NCBI GenBank assembly: GCA_964640725.1
Contig: CAZXIJ010000031.1
Location: forward strand, 1-44,724
Origin: CALHVX01 sp964640725
GTDB lineage: Bacteria; Pseudomonadota; Gammaproteobacteria; Pseudomonadales; Azotimanducaceae
Length of the DNA stretch: 44,724 nt
Reading direction: 5' to 3'
The notes under the pieces are model-generated. The model saw only the letters and a list, made by a program, of their open reading frames with translations, made no database searches and was not told the origin of the DNA. Numbering within the stretch: the stretch's first letter is position 1; each line of letters opens with the position of its first letter. A program made the position numbers and the translations under genes. Below are positions 1-8,359 of this stretch, in pieces.

Positions 1-351
1 CAGCGCATTGCTTGGGCCGGCGTTGGCGCGCGGGTTGACCGGCAACGGCGCATCCGGCCCAGCATCAAGGTCAGCGTCGGCAGCCGCCGGGGTCTGCGCT
101 GCTGCCGACGCGACGAGATCTTCTGCCGCCACAGGACCGAAAGCTGCAACGCTCAACGGGCCGACTGCCCTGATCGCCCTCTGAAGCTCTGTTGTCGCCG
201 GACCCTGCAAGCCTGCTGCACCGGCCACCGGCGCGCCCTGGGCATCGTTCAGCACAAGGTGTTCGCGCTGCGTGTAGCCACCGAAGGCCACCAGGGCCAC
301 GGCAACGGCCGCAGTCAGAGTTGGTTTGCGAAAGGTTGAATGGCTGGACAT
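1..351 (-). CDS. Exported Ala/Pro-rich protein, 3' part beyond the window
   Basis: The frame is open from an ATG at 351 to the window edge, so only the first 117 codons are visible. Residues about 9-25 (start MSSHSTFRKP, then a run such as TAAVAVALVAFGG) form a hydrophobic segment after basic residues, which fits a signal peptide or N-terminal anchor. The following 90 residues are rich in Ala, Pro, Gly and Asp and look like a linker or low-complexity spacer. No catalytic motif is visible and I do not recognise the family. The start has only a weak GGGAACC upstream. The 291 bases between this start and the end of the next gene (352-642) should hold its promoter, but I see no convincing -35/-10 pair, operator or terminator there. 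Confidence 0.55.
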   Translation of the reverse strand, partial: MSSHSTFRKPTLTAAVAVALVAFGGYTQREHLVLNDAQGAPVAGAAGLQGPATTELQRAIRAVGPLSVAAFGPVAAEDLVASAAAQTPAAADADLDAGPDAPLPVNPRANAGPSNAL

Positions 352-642
352 GGTGGTTCCCGTGGCGCAAGCAGTATTGGCAATCGTTCACCGCTTGAAG
401 GAGCAACCCCCTTGCCAGCCCGGGAACCAGACGTCACAAAGATGTAAGGCGCCTGAAATCAATCACTTGCAGCACCAATCCGCGGCCTCTGGAACACGGG
501 GCCCAAAGCGCAGGTTTTGCGAAGGAAAGAACTGGCGTACCGCCCCGCTAATTCGAGCGCAGGCGCCGAAATAGCGAGCGGAGAATACTGAATGTGTGCG
601 CCGGCACGCCGAAACTGAGGCCGTTGACTCAGGTTGAACCGG

Positions 643-2763
643 CTACTGTGCCCGCGCGAACGCCAGTATTTCGTCGGGTTTCGAGCCTTGGGTGTCAATG
701 TCTTGACGAGCGGTTGTCACAGGCCCCGGTCGATACTGAATGGGCGAAGACCAGGCCCGTTCCTGCAAGGTCGCCGCTAGATCAGCGCGCGGCGCGGTCC
801 CTGCGCGAATGGCATCCCAGGTGTTCCAGCGGCAGGTGGGATTCTCGAGAACGCGTGCGTAGTAGAAGGCACGTTCGCTGGCATTGAAATCAGGGTCAGT
901 CCAGACGGCGTGCATCTGTGCATCGCCGGTATCGGCGCTGATGCTGCAATCCGCCAGATCCACGACGGCATTGTTGTCGGGGCAACGCCGGGTTGCGCTG
1001 CTCACCGCAACACCGCCGGCGCAAGCCACGTCGATCACGTCTTCATGCGTCTCGCCCGCAGCATCGATCCAGCCTTTGATCACCTGTATTCGTTGCAGCG
1101 GTGCGCTGTGCACGTCTCCCATGGCCCAGACGGCGAACTGCGGCGCAGAATCGCGCTGGGCGGTCGCTGGCACGAGGTCGGAGCCCATCGCCACCCCGCT
1201 GGCATAGGCTCGCGCGACGCCGTCGGCACGCTCCAGCAAATCGCTCAGCAGATCATAGCCTGCAAAAAACCTGAGACGAATTCGCGGGCCAGAGGTGGCA
1301 AAGGTTTCCTTTCGGCGAAAGGCTGCGTAAATCGCATCGCGAGTGTTTTCCTCTGCCCAAACGGCCGCAAGGCCCGCCGCCCCAAACTCGCTCTGCTGGC
1401 CGCCCAGGAAATTCTCGCCGTCCACCTCGACCACTTCCTGCCCCGGAAGCACCTTCAGGACCAGGCTTTCGAGAAAGCCCAGGGGCGCTGACCCGCGCAG
1501 CTGGGCGTCCGCCGACAGCACGCCCAGCTTGGAGGAAAATTCCGATTCGTCGTTTTGCGATGCCGCGGTGTGCGTGTCGCTGGAGCCAATGACACCAAAG
1601 GCAAAGGGGTTGGAAATGCCCTGGGCCTCGAGCTCGAGGCCGTGGCGCCAAGCCTCCCGCAGGTAGCTGCCTTTGGGCGCGCTGGGCATGGGTTTGCCCA
1701 TGCCAACGCCCCGGGTGCTGACCAGCTCAAAACCGGCCCACTCGTCACGGCTGGACAAGGCCGGGTGCGTTTCTGACGTGCCCTTGATCTGCGTGATCTC
1801 AACCAGGGGTTCGTTCCGCAGGCGTTTTACGGCGTAGTCATCATCGAACGGGTCGCCCGCCCAGTCCGCCAGCTCGAACATGTGCCCATTCGATTTGTTG
1901 GAGTTATGCGGGATAGCCAGGGATTCCACCCCCTTTTCGCGCAAGGTATCCATCCAGTCCCACAGGTCTTCGGGGTTTCTCGAGTGCATTCTCGAAAAAG
2001 GCACTTTCGGCACCCGCTCACTGCCTTTAAAGACCACGTTGCGATGCAGGCTGCCATTGTCGGCTGCCGTCGTTGTGTACTCGTAAGCAACAAAGGTGGT
2101 GAATTGGCCAGGGGCATTGTGGCGATCTGCCGCATCCACAGAATCCGCCCAAGCATCTCGGGTGATCGCCAGGGGCTCAGCGGGATCAACCTCTCCCTCG
2201 GCCACCGCAAGGGCAAGAGCCCGCGCCAAGCCAAAGCTTCGCATGCGATCCAGCATGCTGAGCCGTCCCATATTGTCCGGAGCGTTCAGATCGTGCACAA
2301 CGCGAGCAAAGTCATGCCTGGACAGATCGCTGCTGGTGTCCGCTGCAACCGGCGCCACGCCCATAAAGAAGCCGTGATCCGTCACGCCGTAAAAGTCCAG
2401 GGGCGCCTTGAGCTGCATATCGAAACCGGCTGGATGTTTGATGCGCTCTCCCTTCGCAAAGCGGTACGCATCATCCGGCGTGGCAATGGTGCCAAAGGCA
2501 TACGCGTCGAAGGAGTATCTGGTGTGTACGTGCAGATCGCCAAAGTAGGCATTGCGAACCGGGTTGGCTTCGGGCAGGTTGATCTTCGGCACAGGCTGAG
2601 ACCCTTGCCCAGCTGAGGTGCGATCGACGATTCGATGCTCTGTCTCGAACAGCGGCTTGGCGAGCGCGGCCCGTTGCGCCGCAGTGGGCTGGCCGGAACC
2701 ACCTCCACACCCGGTGGCCAGGACCGCCAGCCCAGCGGCAACGATTGCCGAGCGATGAGTCAT
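643..2763 (-). CDS. DUF3604 family lipoprotein (downstream copy)
   Basis: 706 aa, exported lipoprotein: a hydrophobic N-terminus ends in the lipobox LATGC, with the lipidated Cys near residue 19. The body matches the DUF3604 family, a PHP-like metal-dependent fold, seen in the early motif YFGDLHVHTRYSFDA (HxH metal ligands), in DFYGVTDHGFFMGVAP, in IPHNSNKSNG and in FGVIGSSDTHTAAS. The biochemical role of DUF3604 is not settled; a PHP-type hydrolase is inference. Its ATG overlaps the stop of the upstream paralogue by 4 bp (ATGA), so translation is probably coupled. The two proteins align over almost their whole length, including the repeated tail motif FYYARVLENPTCRW. The extra 20-odd C-terminal residues after SPIQY are unique to this copy. 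Confidence 0.88.
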   Translation of the reverse strand: MTHRSAIVAAGLAVLATGCGGGSGQPTAAQRAALAKPLFETEHRIVDRTSAGQGSQPVPKINLPEANPVRNAYFGDLHVHTRYSFDAYAFGTIATPDDAYRFAKGERIKHPAGFDMQLKAPLDFYGVTDHGFFMGVAPVAADTSSDLSRHDFARVVHDLNAPDNMGRLSMLDRMRSFGLARALALAVAEGEVDPAEPLAITRDAWADSVDAADRHNAPGQFTTFVAYEYTTTAADNGSLHRNVVFKGSERVPKVPFSRMHSRNPEDLWDWMDTLREKGVESLAIPHNSNKSNGHMFELADWAGDPFDDDYAVKRLRNEPLVEITQIKGTSETHPALSSRDEWAGFELVSTRGVGMGKPMPSAPKGSYLREAWRHGLELEAQGISNPFAFGVIGSSDTHTAASQNDESEFSSKLGVLSADAQLRGSAPLGFLESLVLKVLPGQEVVEVDGENFLGGQQSEFGAAGLAAVWAEENTRDAIYAAFRRKETFATSGPRIRLRFFAGYDLLSDLLERADGVARAYASGVAMGSDLVPATAQRDSAPQFAVWAMGDVHSAPLQRIQVIKGWIDAAGETHEDVIDVACAGGVAVSSATRRCPDNNAVVDLADCSISADTGDAQMHAVWTDPDFNASERAFYYARVLENPTCRWNTWDAIRAGTAPRADLAATLQERAWSSPIQYRPGPVTTARQDIDTQGSKPDEILAFARAQ

Positions 2764-4784
2764 GGCTGCGCTCCTTCAGGCCGAGGCACGTACTGTATCG
2801 GCGAAGTCCAGGCCCGCTCCTGAAGCGTTGCCGCGAGATCAGAGCGCAGCTCGGTGCCCGCGCGAATCGCATCCCAAGTGCTCCAGCGACAGGTTGGGTT
2901 TTCCAGCACCCGGGCATAGTAGAACGCACGCTCACTAGCATCGAAGTTGGGATCCGTCCATTGGGCGCGCAGCTCCCGGTCGCCGGTGTCAGCACTGATA
3001 CTGCAATCGCTCAAATCGACGGCAGCGCCATTGTCTGGACACCGGTTGTCATCGGGGTTAACCGCAACCCCGCCTGCACAGGCGACGTCTATGACGGCTT
3101 CGTGGGTCTCTCCAGCGCCATCGATCCAGCCCTTGATGACCTGGAGCCGTTGCAGGGGCGCGCTCCTGGCATCCCCCTGGGCCCACAGCGCAAACTGTGG
3201 AGAGCGCCCGGACACCCTCGAATCAGCCATCAAATCGGCGCCCATAGGGACCCCCATCGCGTAGGCCGTGGCGATGCCATCGGCATCCTCCAGCACCGCG
3301 TCGGGCAAGCCGTAACCCGCAAAGAAGCGCAGCCGCATGCGAGGACCCGATGTCGCGAAGGTTTCTTTGCGCCGAAACGCGGCATAGATGGCATCCCGGG
3401 TATTCTCTTCGGCCCAGACGGCCGCCAGCCCTGACGCGCCGAAGGACGGCTGAGCGCCGCCGACAAAGGTTTCGCCATCGACCTTAGCCATGGCCTGGGG
3501 CGCAGCGGTATTGAACATCAGGCTGTCAATCGGGCCGAAGGGTACTGACCCCCGCAGCTGCGCATCGGCGGACAGCACGCCCAATTTAGAGCTGAACTCG
3601 GACTCGTCGACCTCAGAAGCACCGGTATGGGTGTCGCTGGAACCGATCACACCAAAGGCATAGGGGTTGGTCATGCCCTGTGCCTCGAGCGCCAGCCCAC
3701 GGCGGAGCGCATCGCGCACGTAGCTGCCTTCGGGCTGGCTGGGCAGCGTTGTCGCGACCCGAAACTCCATCAACTCAAAACCCGCCCATTCGTCCGTTGT
3801 CGACAGGGCAGGATGCGTTTCCGACGTGCCTTTGATCTGCGTGATCTCAACCAGCGGTTCATTGCGAATGCGCTGCACCGCGTAGTCGTCAGTGATGGGC
3901 TCGCCGGCCCAGTCCACCAACTTGAACATTTGCCCGTTGGAGCCGTTGGAGTTATGGGGGATCGCCATGGATTCCACACCGGCGGCGCGCAGGGTATCCA
4001 TCCAGTCCCACAGGTCCTCCGGATTGTTCGAGTGAACCCGCGAGAACGGGATCTCTGGCACCGCGTCGCTGCTCTTGAAAATCACGTTGCGATGCAGATT
4101 GCCGCGGTCATCGGAGCCCGTGGTGTATTCGTAGGCCACAAAGGTGGTGAAGCGGCCTGGCTCGTTGTACAGGTCCGCAGCCTTTACGGAATCCGCCCAC
4201 GCGCTGCGGGTAATCGACAGCGTGTCCTCCGGGTCCATCTCGCCGTTAACCAGGCTCGGAACGAGGCCCTGCAGGAACTCTCCAAACCCGCGCACGCGGC
4301 GCGGCAGGCTCCAGCGATCCATGTTGTCTGGCGCGTTCAAATCATGCAGGACTTCCGTAAACGGATACTTGGACAACTCGCTGCTGGTATCTGCCGCCAC
4401 GGGCGCAACGCCCATAAACATGGCGTGATCGGTCACCCCGTAAAAGTCCAGGGGCTGGCTGAGCTGCAGGTCGTAGCCTGCAGGATGCTTGATCGCCTCG
4501 CCTCGCGCATAGCGATAGGCATCGTAGGGGGTCGCCAAGGTGCCAAAGGCATAGGCATCAAAGGAATAGGTGGTATGCACGTGCAGATCGCCGAAGTAGG
4601 CGTTGCGCTGCGGGTTCGCTTCGACCCGTCGATCGAGAATCTTGTGCTCCGTCTTAAAGATCGACTGGCCAAGCGGCCCGAGCGCCGAGACATTCTGGTT
4701 TTGATCGGGCTGATCACCGCCACAGGCAGCCAGCAGCGCCACTGCGAGCGCAGCACCCAGCGGCGCCCTTGCAAGCTTTCGCAT
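2760..4784 (-). CDS. DUF3604 family lipoprotein (upstream copy)
   Basis: 674 aa paralogue of the gene at 643-2763. The N-terminus MRKLARAPLGAALAVALLAACGG carries a clear lipobox (LAAC), so the mature protein is probably lipidated in the periplasm. Conserved DUF3604/PHP-like blocks are YFGDLHVHTTYSFDA, FYGVTDHAMFMGVAP, IPHNSNGSNG and VIGSSDTHTGAS; the His/Asp residues in them are the likely metal ligands. A GTG at 4787 directly before the ATG at 4784 is an equally possible start. It is the first gene of a two-gene operon, and its 5' region is shared with a divergent TetR regulator and a palindromic operator candidate (4820-4838), so repression by that regulator is the simplest reading. Substrate unknown. 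Confidence 0.88.
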   Translation of the reverse strand: MRKLARAPLGAALAVALLAACGGDQPDQNQNVSALGPLGQSIFKTEHKILDRRVEANPQRNAYFGDLHVHTTYSFDAYAFGTLATPYDAYRYARGEAIKHPAGYDLQLSQPLDFYGVTDHAMFMGVAPVAADTSSELSKYPFTEVLHDLNAPDNMDRWSLPRRVRGFGEFLQGLVPSLVNGEMDPEDTLSITRSAWADSVKAADLYNEPGRFTTFVAYEYTTGSDDRGNLHRNVIFKSSDAVPEIPFSRVHSNNPEDLWDWMDTLRAAGVESMAIPHNSNGSNGQMFKLVDWAGEPITDDYAVQRIRNEPLVEITQIKGTSETHPALSTTDEWAGFELMEFRVATTLPSQPEGSYVRDALRRGLALEAQGMTNPYAFGVIGSSDTHTGASEVDESEFSSKLGVLSADAQLRGSVPFGPIDSLMFNTAAPQAMAKVDGETFVGGAQPSFGASGLAAVWAEENTRDAIYAAFRRKETFATSGPRMRLRFFAGYGLPDAVLEDADGIATAYAMGVPMGADLMADSRVSGRSPQFALWAQGDARSAPLQRLQVIKGWIDGAGETHEAVIDVACAGGVAVNPDDNRCPDNGAAVDLSDCSISADTGDRELRAQWTDPNFDASERAFYYARVLENPTCRWSTWDAIRAGTELRSDLAATLQERAWTSPIQYVPRPEGAQP

Positions 4785-4819
4785 CACTCGTCTACCCTTT
4801 TTGTCTTTTCGCTAGCATC

Positions 4820-4838
4820 AATTAGCACTATGCTAATT
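4820..4838. promoter_or_regulatory. Perfect 19-bp palindrome, candidate TetR operator
   Basis: AATTAGCA-CTA-TGCTAATT: two perfect 8-bp arms around a 3-bp centre. It lies 35 bp from the DUF3604 start and 80 bp from the TetR start, in the divergent intergenic region. Size and symmetry fit a TetR-family dimer site. The AT-rich arms stand out from the GC-rich surroundings. Confidence 0.65.
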
Positions 4839-4918
4839 AAGTTGAGGGAAATTATGGCCAACGCGCAAGCGCCAGGCAAGCAGGAGCAACCGGCGCGGGC
4901 CCAGAAGGGAACGAAATC

Positions 4919-5557
4919 ATGGCCAAAAGCAAAGCCGTAGCGATATCAGGGAGCAGGCCTGGCCCGAAGAAAGGACAGCGCCGCAGCCGAGCGGAAACCG
5001 AACAGCGGCTCATCGATGCGGCAATGGCTCTGATCAAAAAGAACGGCGTCCTGGCGGGGCTCAATCTCAGGGAAGTGGCCGAAGGCGCGGGCGTCAATCG
5101 CGGCAACATCTACCACTATTTCGGATCTCGACAGGATCTGATACGCACTGCCATCAACCGCCGCTTCGACGCCGTTGTGGACGCTCTAATCGCCAGCAAG
5201 CGGAATGTGCCCTTCGTTACGCGCCGCCTTGGCACCCTCCGTGCGAAGGACACCATCAACGACAGCAAGCTGCGCGCCCTGCTGGTGCTCGATGGCGACG
5301 ACAACGTCGACCCGATGCCCCAGTACGAAGCCGCGATCAGCCACTTGCGGCAAGACGTGATCGATGGCGACATCCATCGCGACCACGATCTCGAGGCTTT
5401 GCATGCGACGCTAACCGCCCTGAGCCGCGGCTACCGTATTTTTAGGAGACCGATTGCCAGGCGCATGGGGGTTAGCGCCAAAGCTCTGGACGCGCGGGTG
5501 GCAAAGATCGCGCGCGGCTGGCTGGAATCGATGGCGCAACCGCCCAGGTCGGGATAA
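4919..5557 (+). CDS. TetR/AcrR family transcriptional regulator
   Basis: 212 aa. A basic N-terminal tail (KKGQRRSRAETEQ) leads into a TetR helix-turn-helix at about residues 27-75, with LREVAEGAGVNRGNIYHYF as the recognition region and the usual YHYFGSRQDLI signature. The C-terminal ligand domain is too divergent to suggest an effector. Divergent from the DUF3604 pair, with the palindrome at 4820-4838 between them; local repression or autoregulation is inferred. The ATG at 4919 has AAGGGA about 8 bases upstream. An earlier ATG at 4854 with a better ribosome site (GAGGG) opens a different frame of only 28 codons ending at 4940, overlapping this start. Confidence 0.88.
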   Translation: MAKSKAVAISGSRPGPKKGQRRSRAETEQRLIDAAMALIKKNGVLAGLNLREVAEGAGVNRGNIYHYFGSRQDLIRTAINRRFDAVVDALIASKRNVPFVTRRLGTLRAKDTINDSKLRALLVLDGDDNVDPMPQYEAAISHLRQDVIDGDIHRDHDLEALHATLTALSRGYRIFRRPIARRMGVSAKALDARVAKIARGWLESMAQPPRSG

Positions 5558-5663
5558 GCCGCATGGGCGCTTTGTCGGCCCTGTCGCAGGGTAAGTGAGG
5601 CACAGCACAACCAGCCTCAAGCGCTTTTGACGGACAATCCAGGCACAGCTGAGGATTAACCTG

Positions 5664-6287
5664 ATGAAACAGCTCCTGATTTTGCTGGCGATCGTTGTCG
5701 GTTCCTACAAGGCGTACGAGACGCTAACCAAACCAACGGCTTTCAGCCCGGACGGCACCGCGCAAGTCCTGCTCTTCACCTACGACAAATGCGGGAAGCC
5801 TTGCCGAGAGGCCCGTCAGTACCTGCAGGAGCGGGTTACCTTTGAGGAAGTCGACGTGCGGGCCAGCGATGCGAACCTGGCTCGCTTCACCGCTATGGGC
5901 GGGCGCAACACGATGCCCCTGGTCGTCATCGGAGAACAGACGATCCAAGGCAACTGGCCGCAGAGAATGCTCCCGGCGCTCACCGCAAGCTACGGCTTGT
6001 CAGGCGTTAGCCCAGCGCAACGCACAGCCCTCAGCAAGAATTTCGATGCCGCCGGTGATCAGCAGCTGGTGATGTATGTCACCCAGTCCTGTGGCTACTG
6101 CAAGCGAGCAAGGCAGTACTTTCAGGAACGCGGTCTAGCAGTGAGGGAGTTCGACATCGAACACAGCCCCGCGGCTCGGCGTGACTTCGCCGCGCTCCAT
6201 GGCGGGGGCACACCGCTGATCTACAAAGGATTCCATTCTGCCTACGGATTCAATCCCGCGCAGATCGCTCGAGACCTCGACCTTTAG
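5664..6287 (+). CDS. Membrane-anchored protein with two glutaredoxin-like domains
   Basis: 207 aa. A short hydrophobic N-terminus (LLILLAIVVGSYKAY) is a probable anchor or uncleaved signal. Two thioredoxin-fold units follow. Domain 1 (about 33-110) has a C-x3-C site (KCGKPC) and the cis-Pro motif NTMPLVVIG. Domain 2 (about 130-205) has a classical C-G-Y-C site and the cis-Pro motif GGTPLIYKG, close to glutaredoxin or DUF4124-associated units. A single chain with one CxxxC and one CxxC site could pass electrons between two thiol pairs in the envelope; this is inference. GAGGATT precedes the ATG. It is isolated: 106 bp after the TetR gene and convergent with the isomerase gene at 6362. Confidence 0.7.
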   Translation: MKQLLILLAIVVGSYKAYETLTKPTAFSPDGTAQVLLFTYDKCGKPCREARQYLQERVTFEEVDVRASDANLARFTAMGGRNTMPLVVIGEQTIQGNWPQRMLPALTASYGLSGVSPAQRTALSKNFDAAGDQQLVMYVTQSCGYCKRARQYFQERGLAVREFDIEHSPAARRDFAALHGGGTPLIYKGFHSAYGFNPAQIARDLDL

Positions 6288-6361
6288 GCGGCAAGTCAGA
6301 CTCCCGAGACGCACAGCGACGCCAGGAGGCGCGCCGCTGCAATTCGGCCATGCAGTCGCGT

Positions 6362-6967
6362 TCACGCTACCCGTTCGACCTCGTCCTCAAGATCGCCCAG
6401 CCGATCTTTGCCAAAGAACATCTCTTCGCCCACAAAAAACGTAGGCGCACCAAAGCAGCCCCGAGCGATCGCCTCTTCGGTATTTGATTTCAGCTGCTCC
6501 TTCACCGCCGGGTCTTGCGTACGGGCCAGCAGCGCCGCGCCGTCCAGACCCGCCTCCGTGAGCCCTTGAACAAAGACCTCCGGATCGTCCATCTTCAGCC
6601 CCTGCTCCCACACCAGCCGCTCGGCGGCCTGAATGTACTCGTCGATGGTGCCGCCCTGCTGGGCCGCCGTCGCGCCGCGCTGCAGCAACAGGGTATTGAG
6701 GGGAAAGTGCGGGTTCATCTTGAACGCCGTCAGGCTGTGCTTGCGAATAAAGCGGGCCATATCCACCTGGCCGTGAGCCAGTTTTGGCTTGACCTCCGCA
6801 TAGACCACAAAAGGCGGCTTGTTGTTGGTCGCCTTCATGACCCCGCCCAGCAGCATCGGGACGTAGCGCACCGTTGCTCCGGTACGGGCAATCACTTCGG
6901 GCAACGCTTTGTTTGCCAGATAGCAGTTAGGGCTTGCCAGGTCGTAAAAGTACTCGATCGTCGTCAT
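6362..6967 (-). CDS. DsbA-family protein, 2-hydroxychromene-2-carboxylate isomerase-like
   Basis: 201 aa. The N-terminus TIEYFYDLASPNCYLANKAL matches the kappa-class GST / HCCA isomerase branch of the DsbA fold, where the active-site position holds Ser (SP) instead of CxxC. The C-terminal block GCFGAPTFFVGEEMFFGKDR is the family signature. HCCA isomerases act in naphthalene-type ring catabolism with glutathione, but many homologues have other or unknown substrates. I use the ATG at 6967 (CGGAGAT upstream); an in-frame start at 7078 would add 37 unrelated residues inside the upstream gene. It follows the SDR gene by 28 bp on the same strand, so the two are probably co-transcribed under the HxlR regulator. 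Confidence 0.82.
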   Translation of the reverse strand: MTTIEYFYDLASPNCYLANKALPEVIARTGATVRYVPMLLGGVMKATNNKPPFVVYAEVKPKLAHGQVDMARFIRKHSLTAFKMNPHFPLNTLLLQRGATAAQQGGTIDEYIQAAERLVWEQGLKMDDPEVFVQGLTEAGLDGAALLARTQDPAVKEQLKSNTEEAIARGCFGAPTFFVGEEMFFGKDRLGDLEDEVERVA

Positions 6968-6995
6968 AGAGATCTCCGTTGGTTGCAGCCAGCGC

Positions 6996-7757
6996 TTAGT
7001 GATTCCACCAGGCGAGATCGGAGAACGAGCGCAGGTCCAGCTCGTGCGTCCAGACCGAGCGGTGTTGCTGGGCGACATGAAAGTAAGTTTCGGCGATGTG
7101 CTCGGGCACCATCAGTCCGTCCTGCTCGCCGCGGGTTTGCCGAAGCTCGGCAAAACGTTCTGCGCCGAGCATCTTGCCCAGGGTGTCCGGCGCGTCTACC
7201 GCGCCATCGATCAGGCAATGAGCAACGTGAATACTCTGCGGCGCAAACTGTGCGTTCAAGGACTGGCACAGCATGCGCCGGCCGCCCATGGCGGCCGCGT
7301 GGGAGTGCTGTCCCTTGTTGCCGCGCACCGCCGCGGTCGCCGAGGTGACGAGAATCGTGCCACCGCCCCGCTCAACCATGAGCGGACACAACGCCGACGC
7401 CGTCCGAAAAAGCCCGAAGGTCCCCAGGCGCCAGCCGAGCTCGAAGGCTTTGTGGCTGGTGGCTTCCAACGGCCGGTCACCAATCTGCGCCCCCAGGTTA
7501 TAGAGCACCACATCAATAGGCCCGATGTCGGCCTCTACCGCAGCCACCCGCTCTTCGATCGAGCCTTCGACCGTCGCGTCGAGCAAGTAGCCCGAGGCAT
7601 CGCCGCCTTCGGCCTTGATCTCGCTTACCATGCGCTGCAGCCCAGCCTCATCGCTGCGACGGCACAGCACCGAGTGATAGCCGGCCCGGGCGAAGCGCTT
7701 GGCGACGTGACCGCCAATGCCGGCCCCGGCGCCAATGACAAGACAAACTGAGGTCAT
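6996..7757 (-). CDS. Atypical short-chain dehydrogenase lacking the Tyr/Lys pair
   Basis: 253 aa with an SDR Rossmann fold: dinucleotide motif GAGAGIG at 9-15, an NAG-like YNLGA at 86-90, and a candidate catalytic Ser139 in VTSATAAV. At the position of the YxxxK motif the sequence reads HAAAM (His153, Met157), so both catalytic residues are gone. Related SDRs with Phe at the Tyr position are known to me, but loss of the Lys as well is striking. It may bind cofactor without classical dehydrogenase chemistry. Start at ATG 7757 (AGGAATAG upstream); a longer frame to 7817 would run through the operator-like repeats. First gene of a pair with the isomerase, divergent from HxlR. Confidence 0.8.
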   Translation of the reverse strand: MTSVCLVIGAGAGIGGHVAKRFARAGYHSVLCRRSDEAGLQRMVSEIKAEGGDASGYLLDATVEGSIEERVAAVEADIGPIDVVLYNLGAQIGDRPLEATSHKAFELGWRLGTFGLFRTASALCPLMVERGGGTILVTSATAAVRGNKGQHSHAAAMGGRRMLCQSLNAQFAPQSIHVAHCLIDGAVDAPDTLGKMLGAERFAELRQTRGEQDGLMVPEHIAETYFHVAQQHRSVWTHELDLRSFSDLAWWNH

Positions 7758-7801
7758 GGGGTCTATTCCTGAAGTAGCGATGGTCTCATCATAGTACCTT
7801 A

Positions 7802-7831
7802 TAGTTTTTTGAAGCAACCACTAGTTCTTTT
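7802..7831. promoter_or_regulatory. Direct repeat TAGTT-n-TTTT, candidate HxlR site
   Basis: TAGTTTTTTG at 7802-7811 and TAGTTCTTTT at 7822-7831 are spaced exactly 20 bp apart (two helical turns) in the 98-bp gap between the divergent SDR and HxlR genes. AT-rich direct repeats are typical of MarR/HxlR-type targets. The second copy ends 25 bp before the HxlR start, so autoregulation is plausible. Confidence 0.45.
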
Positions 7832-7855
7832 CATGAAACCGGCTACCATGGCGCG

Positions 7856-8314
7856 ATGAAGTACAAGTCCTTCGACCACATGAACTGCGCTCTCGCCCAG
7901 ACGCTTAACGTCATTGGCGAGCGCTGGACCCTGCTGATCCTGCGGGAAGCCTTTTTCGGGAAGAAACGGTTTGGCCAGTTCGAGCGCAGCCTCGGCATCT
8001 CCAAGAACATTCTCACTGCCCGGCTGAACAGCCTGGTGAGCGAGGGGATACTGGCCCGGGAGGATTCGGAAGAAGGCGCGCACAGCGAGTACCTGCTGAC
8101 CGAAGCAGGCCTCGCGCTACAGCCGGTCATGCTGGCCATGACCCACTGGGGCGACGAATATCGGCCCAATGAATCGGGCACAAGACTGGTGTTTACCGAT
8201 CGGGAGAACGGCGAAGCGATTCGACGCATGAGCGTCATCGCGCAGGACGGCCGGGTCCTCGAGCCCAAGGAAGTGCAGGCGGTGCCTGGACCGGGGCTCC
8301 TGGCCGACAGCTAG
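7856..8314 (+). CDS. HxlR family transcriptional regulator
   Basis: 152 aa. The N-terminal half is a textbook HxlR winged helix: the conserved Cys11 in NCALAQTLNVIGERWT, LLILREAFFGKKRFGQFER, the recognition region LGISKNILTARLNSLVSEGI and the wing ending in YLLTEAG. The Cys could sense oxidants or electrophiles, as shown for some family members. The C-terminal 50 residues are variable. It is divergent from the SDR/isomerase pair with TAGTT direct repeats between them, so it probably controls that pair and itself. No strong ribosome site precedes the ATG. Confidence 0.88.
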   Translation: MKYKSFDHMNCALAQTLNVIGERWTLLILREAFFGKKRFGQFERSLGISKNILTARLNSLVSEGILAREDSEEGAHSEYLLTEAGLALQPVMLAMTHWGDEYRPNESGTRLVFTDRENGEAIRRMSVIAQDGRVLEPKEVQAVPGPGLLADS

Positions 8315-8359
8315 CCCTCGGCGAGCGTTCTGCCCGCCGCATCGACCTCGCAACGCAGC

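Noticed and set aside
643..4784. Possible toxin-antitoxin or phage-defence reading of the duplicated lipoproteins
   Set aside because: DUF3604 proteins with lipoboxes are exported enzymes-like proteins; nothing links them to defence.
3627..4940. Plus-strand frame of about 437 codons opposite the DUF3604 gene
   Set aside because: Antisense to clear DUF3604 motifs; no domain and no sensible start. Only its last 28 codons (from 4854) merit a mention as a possible leader peptide.
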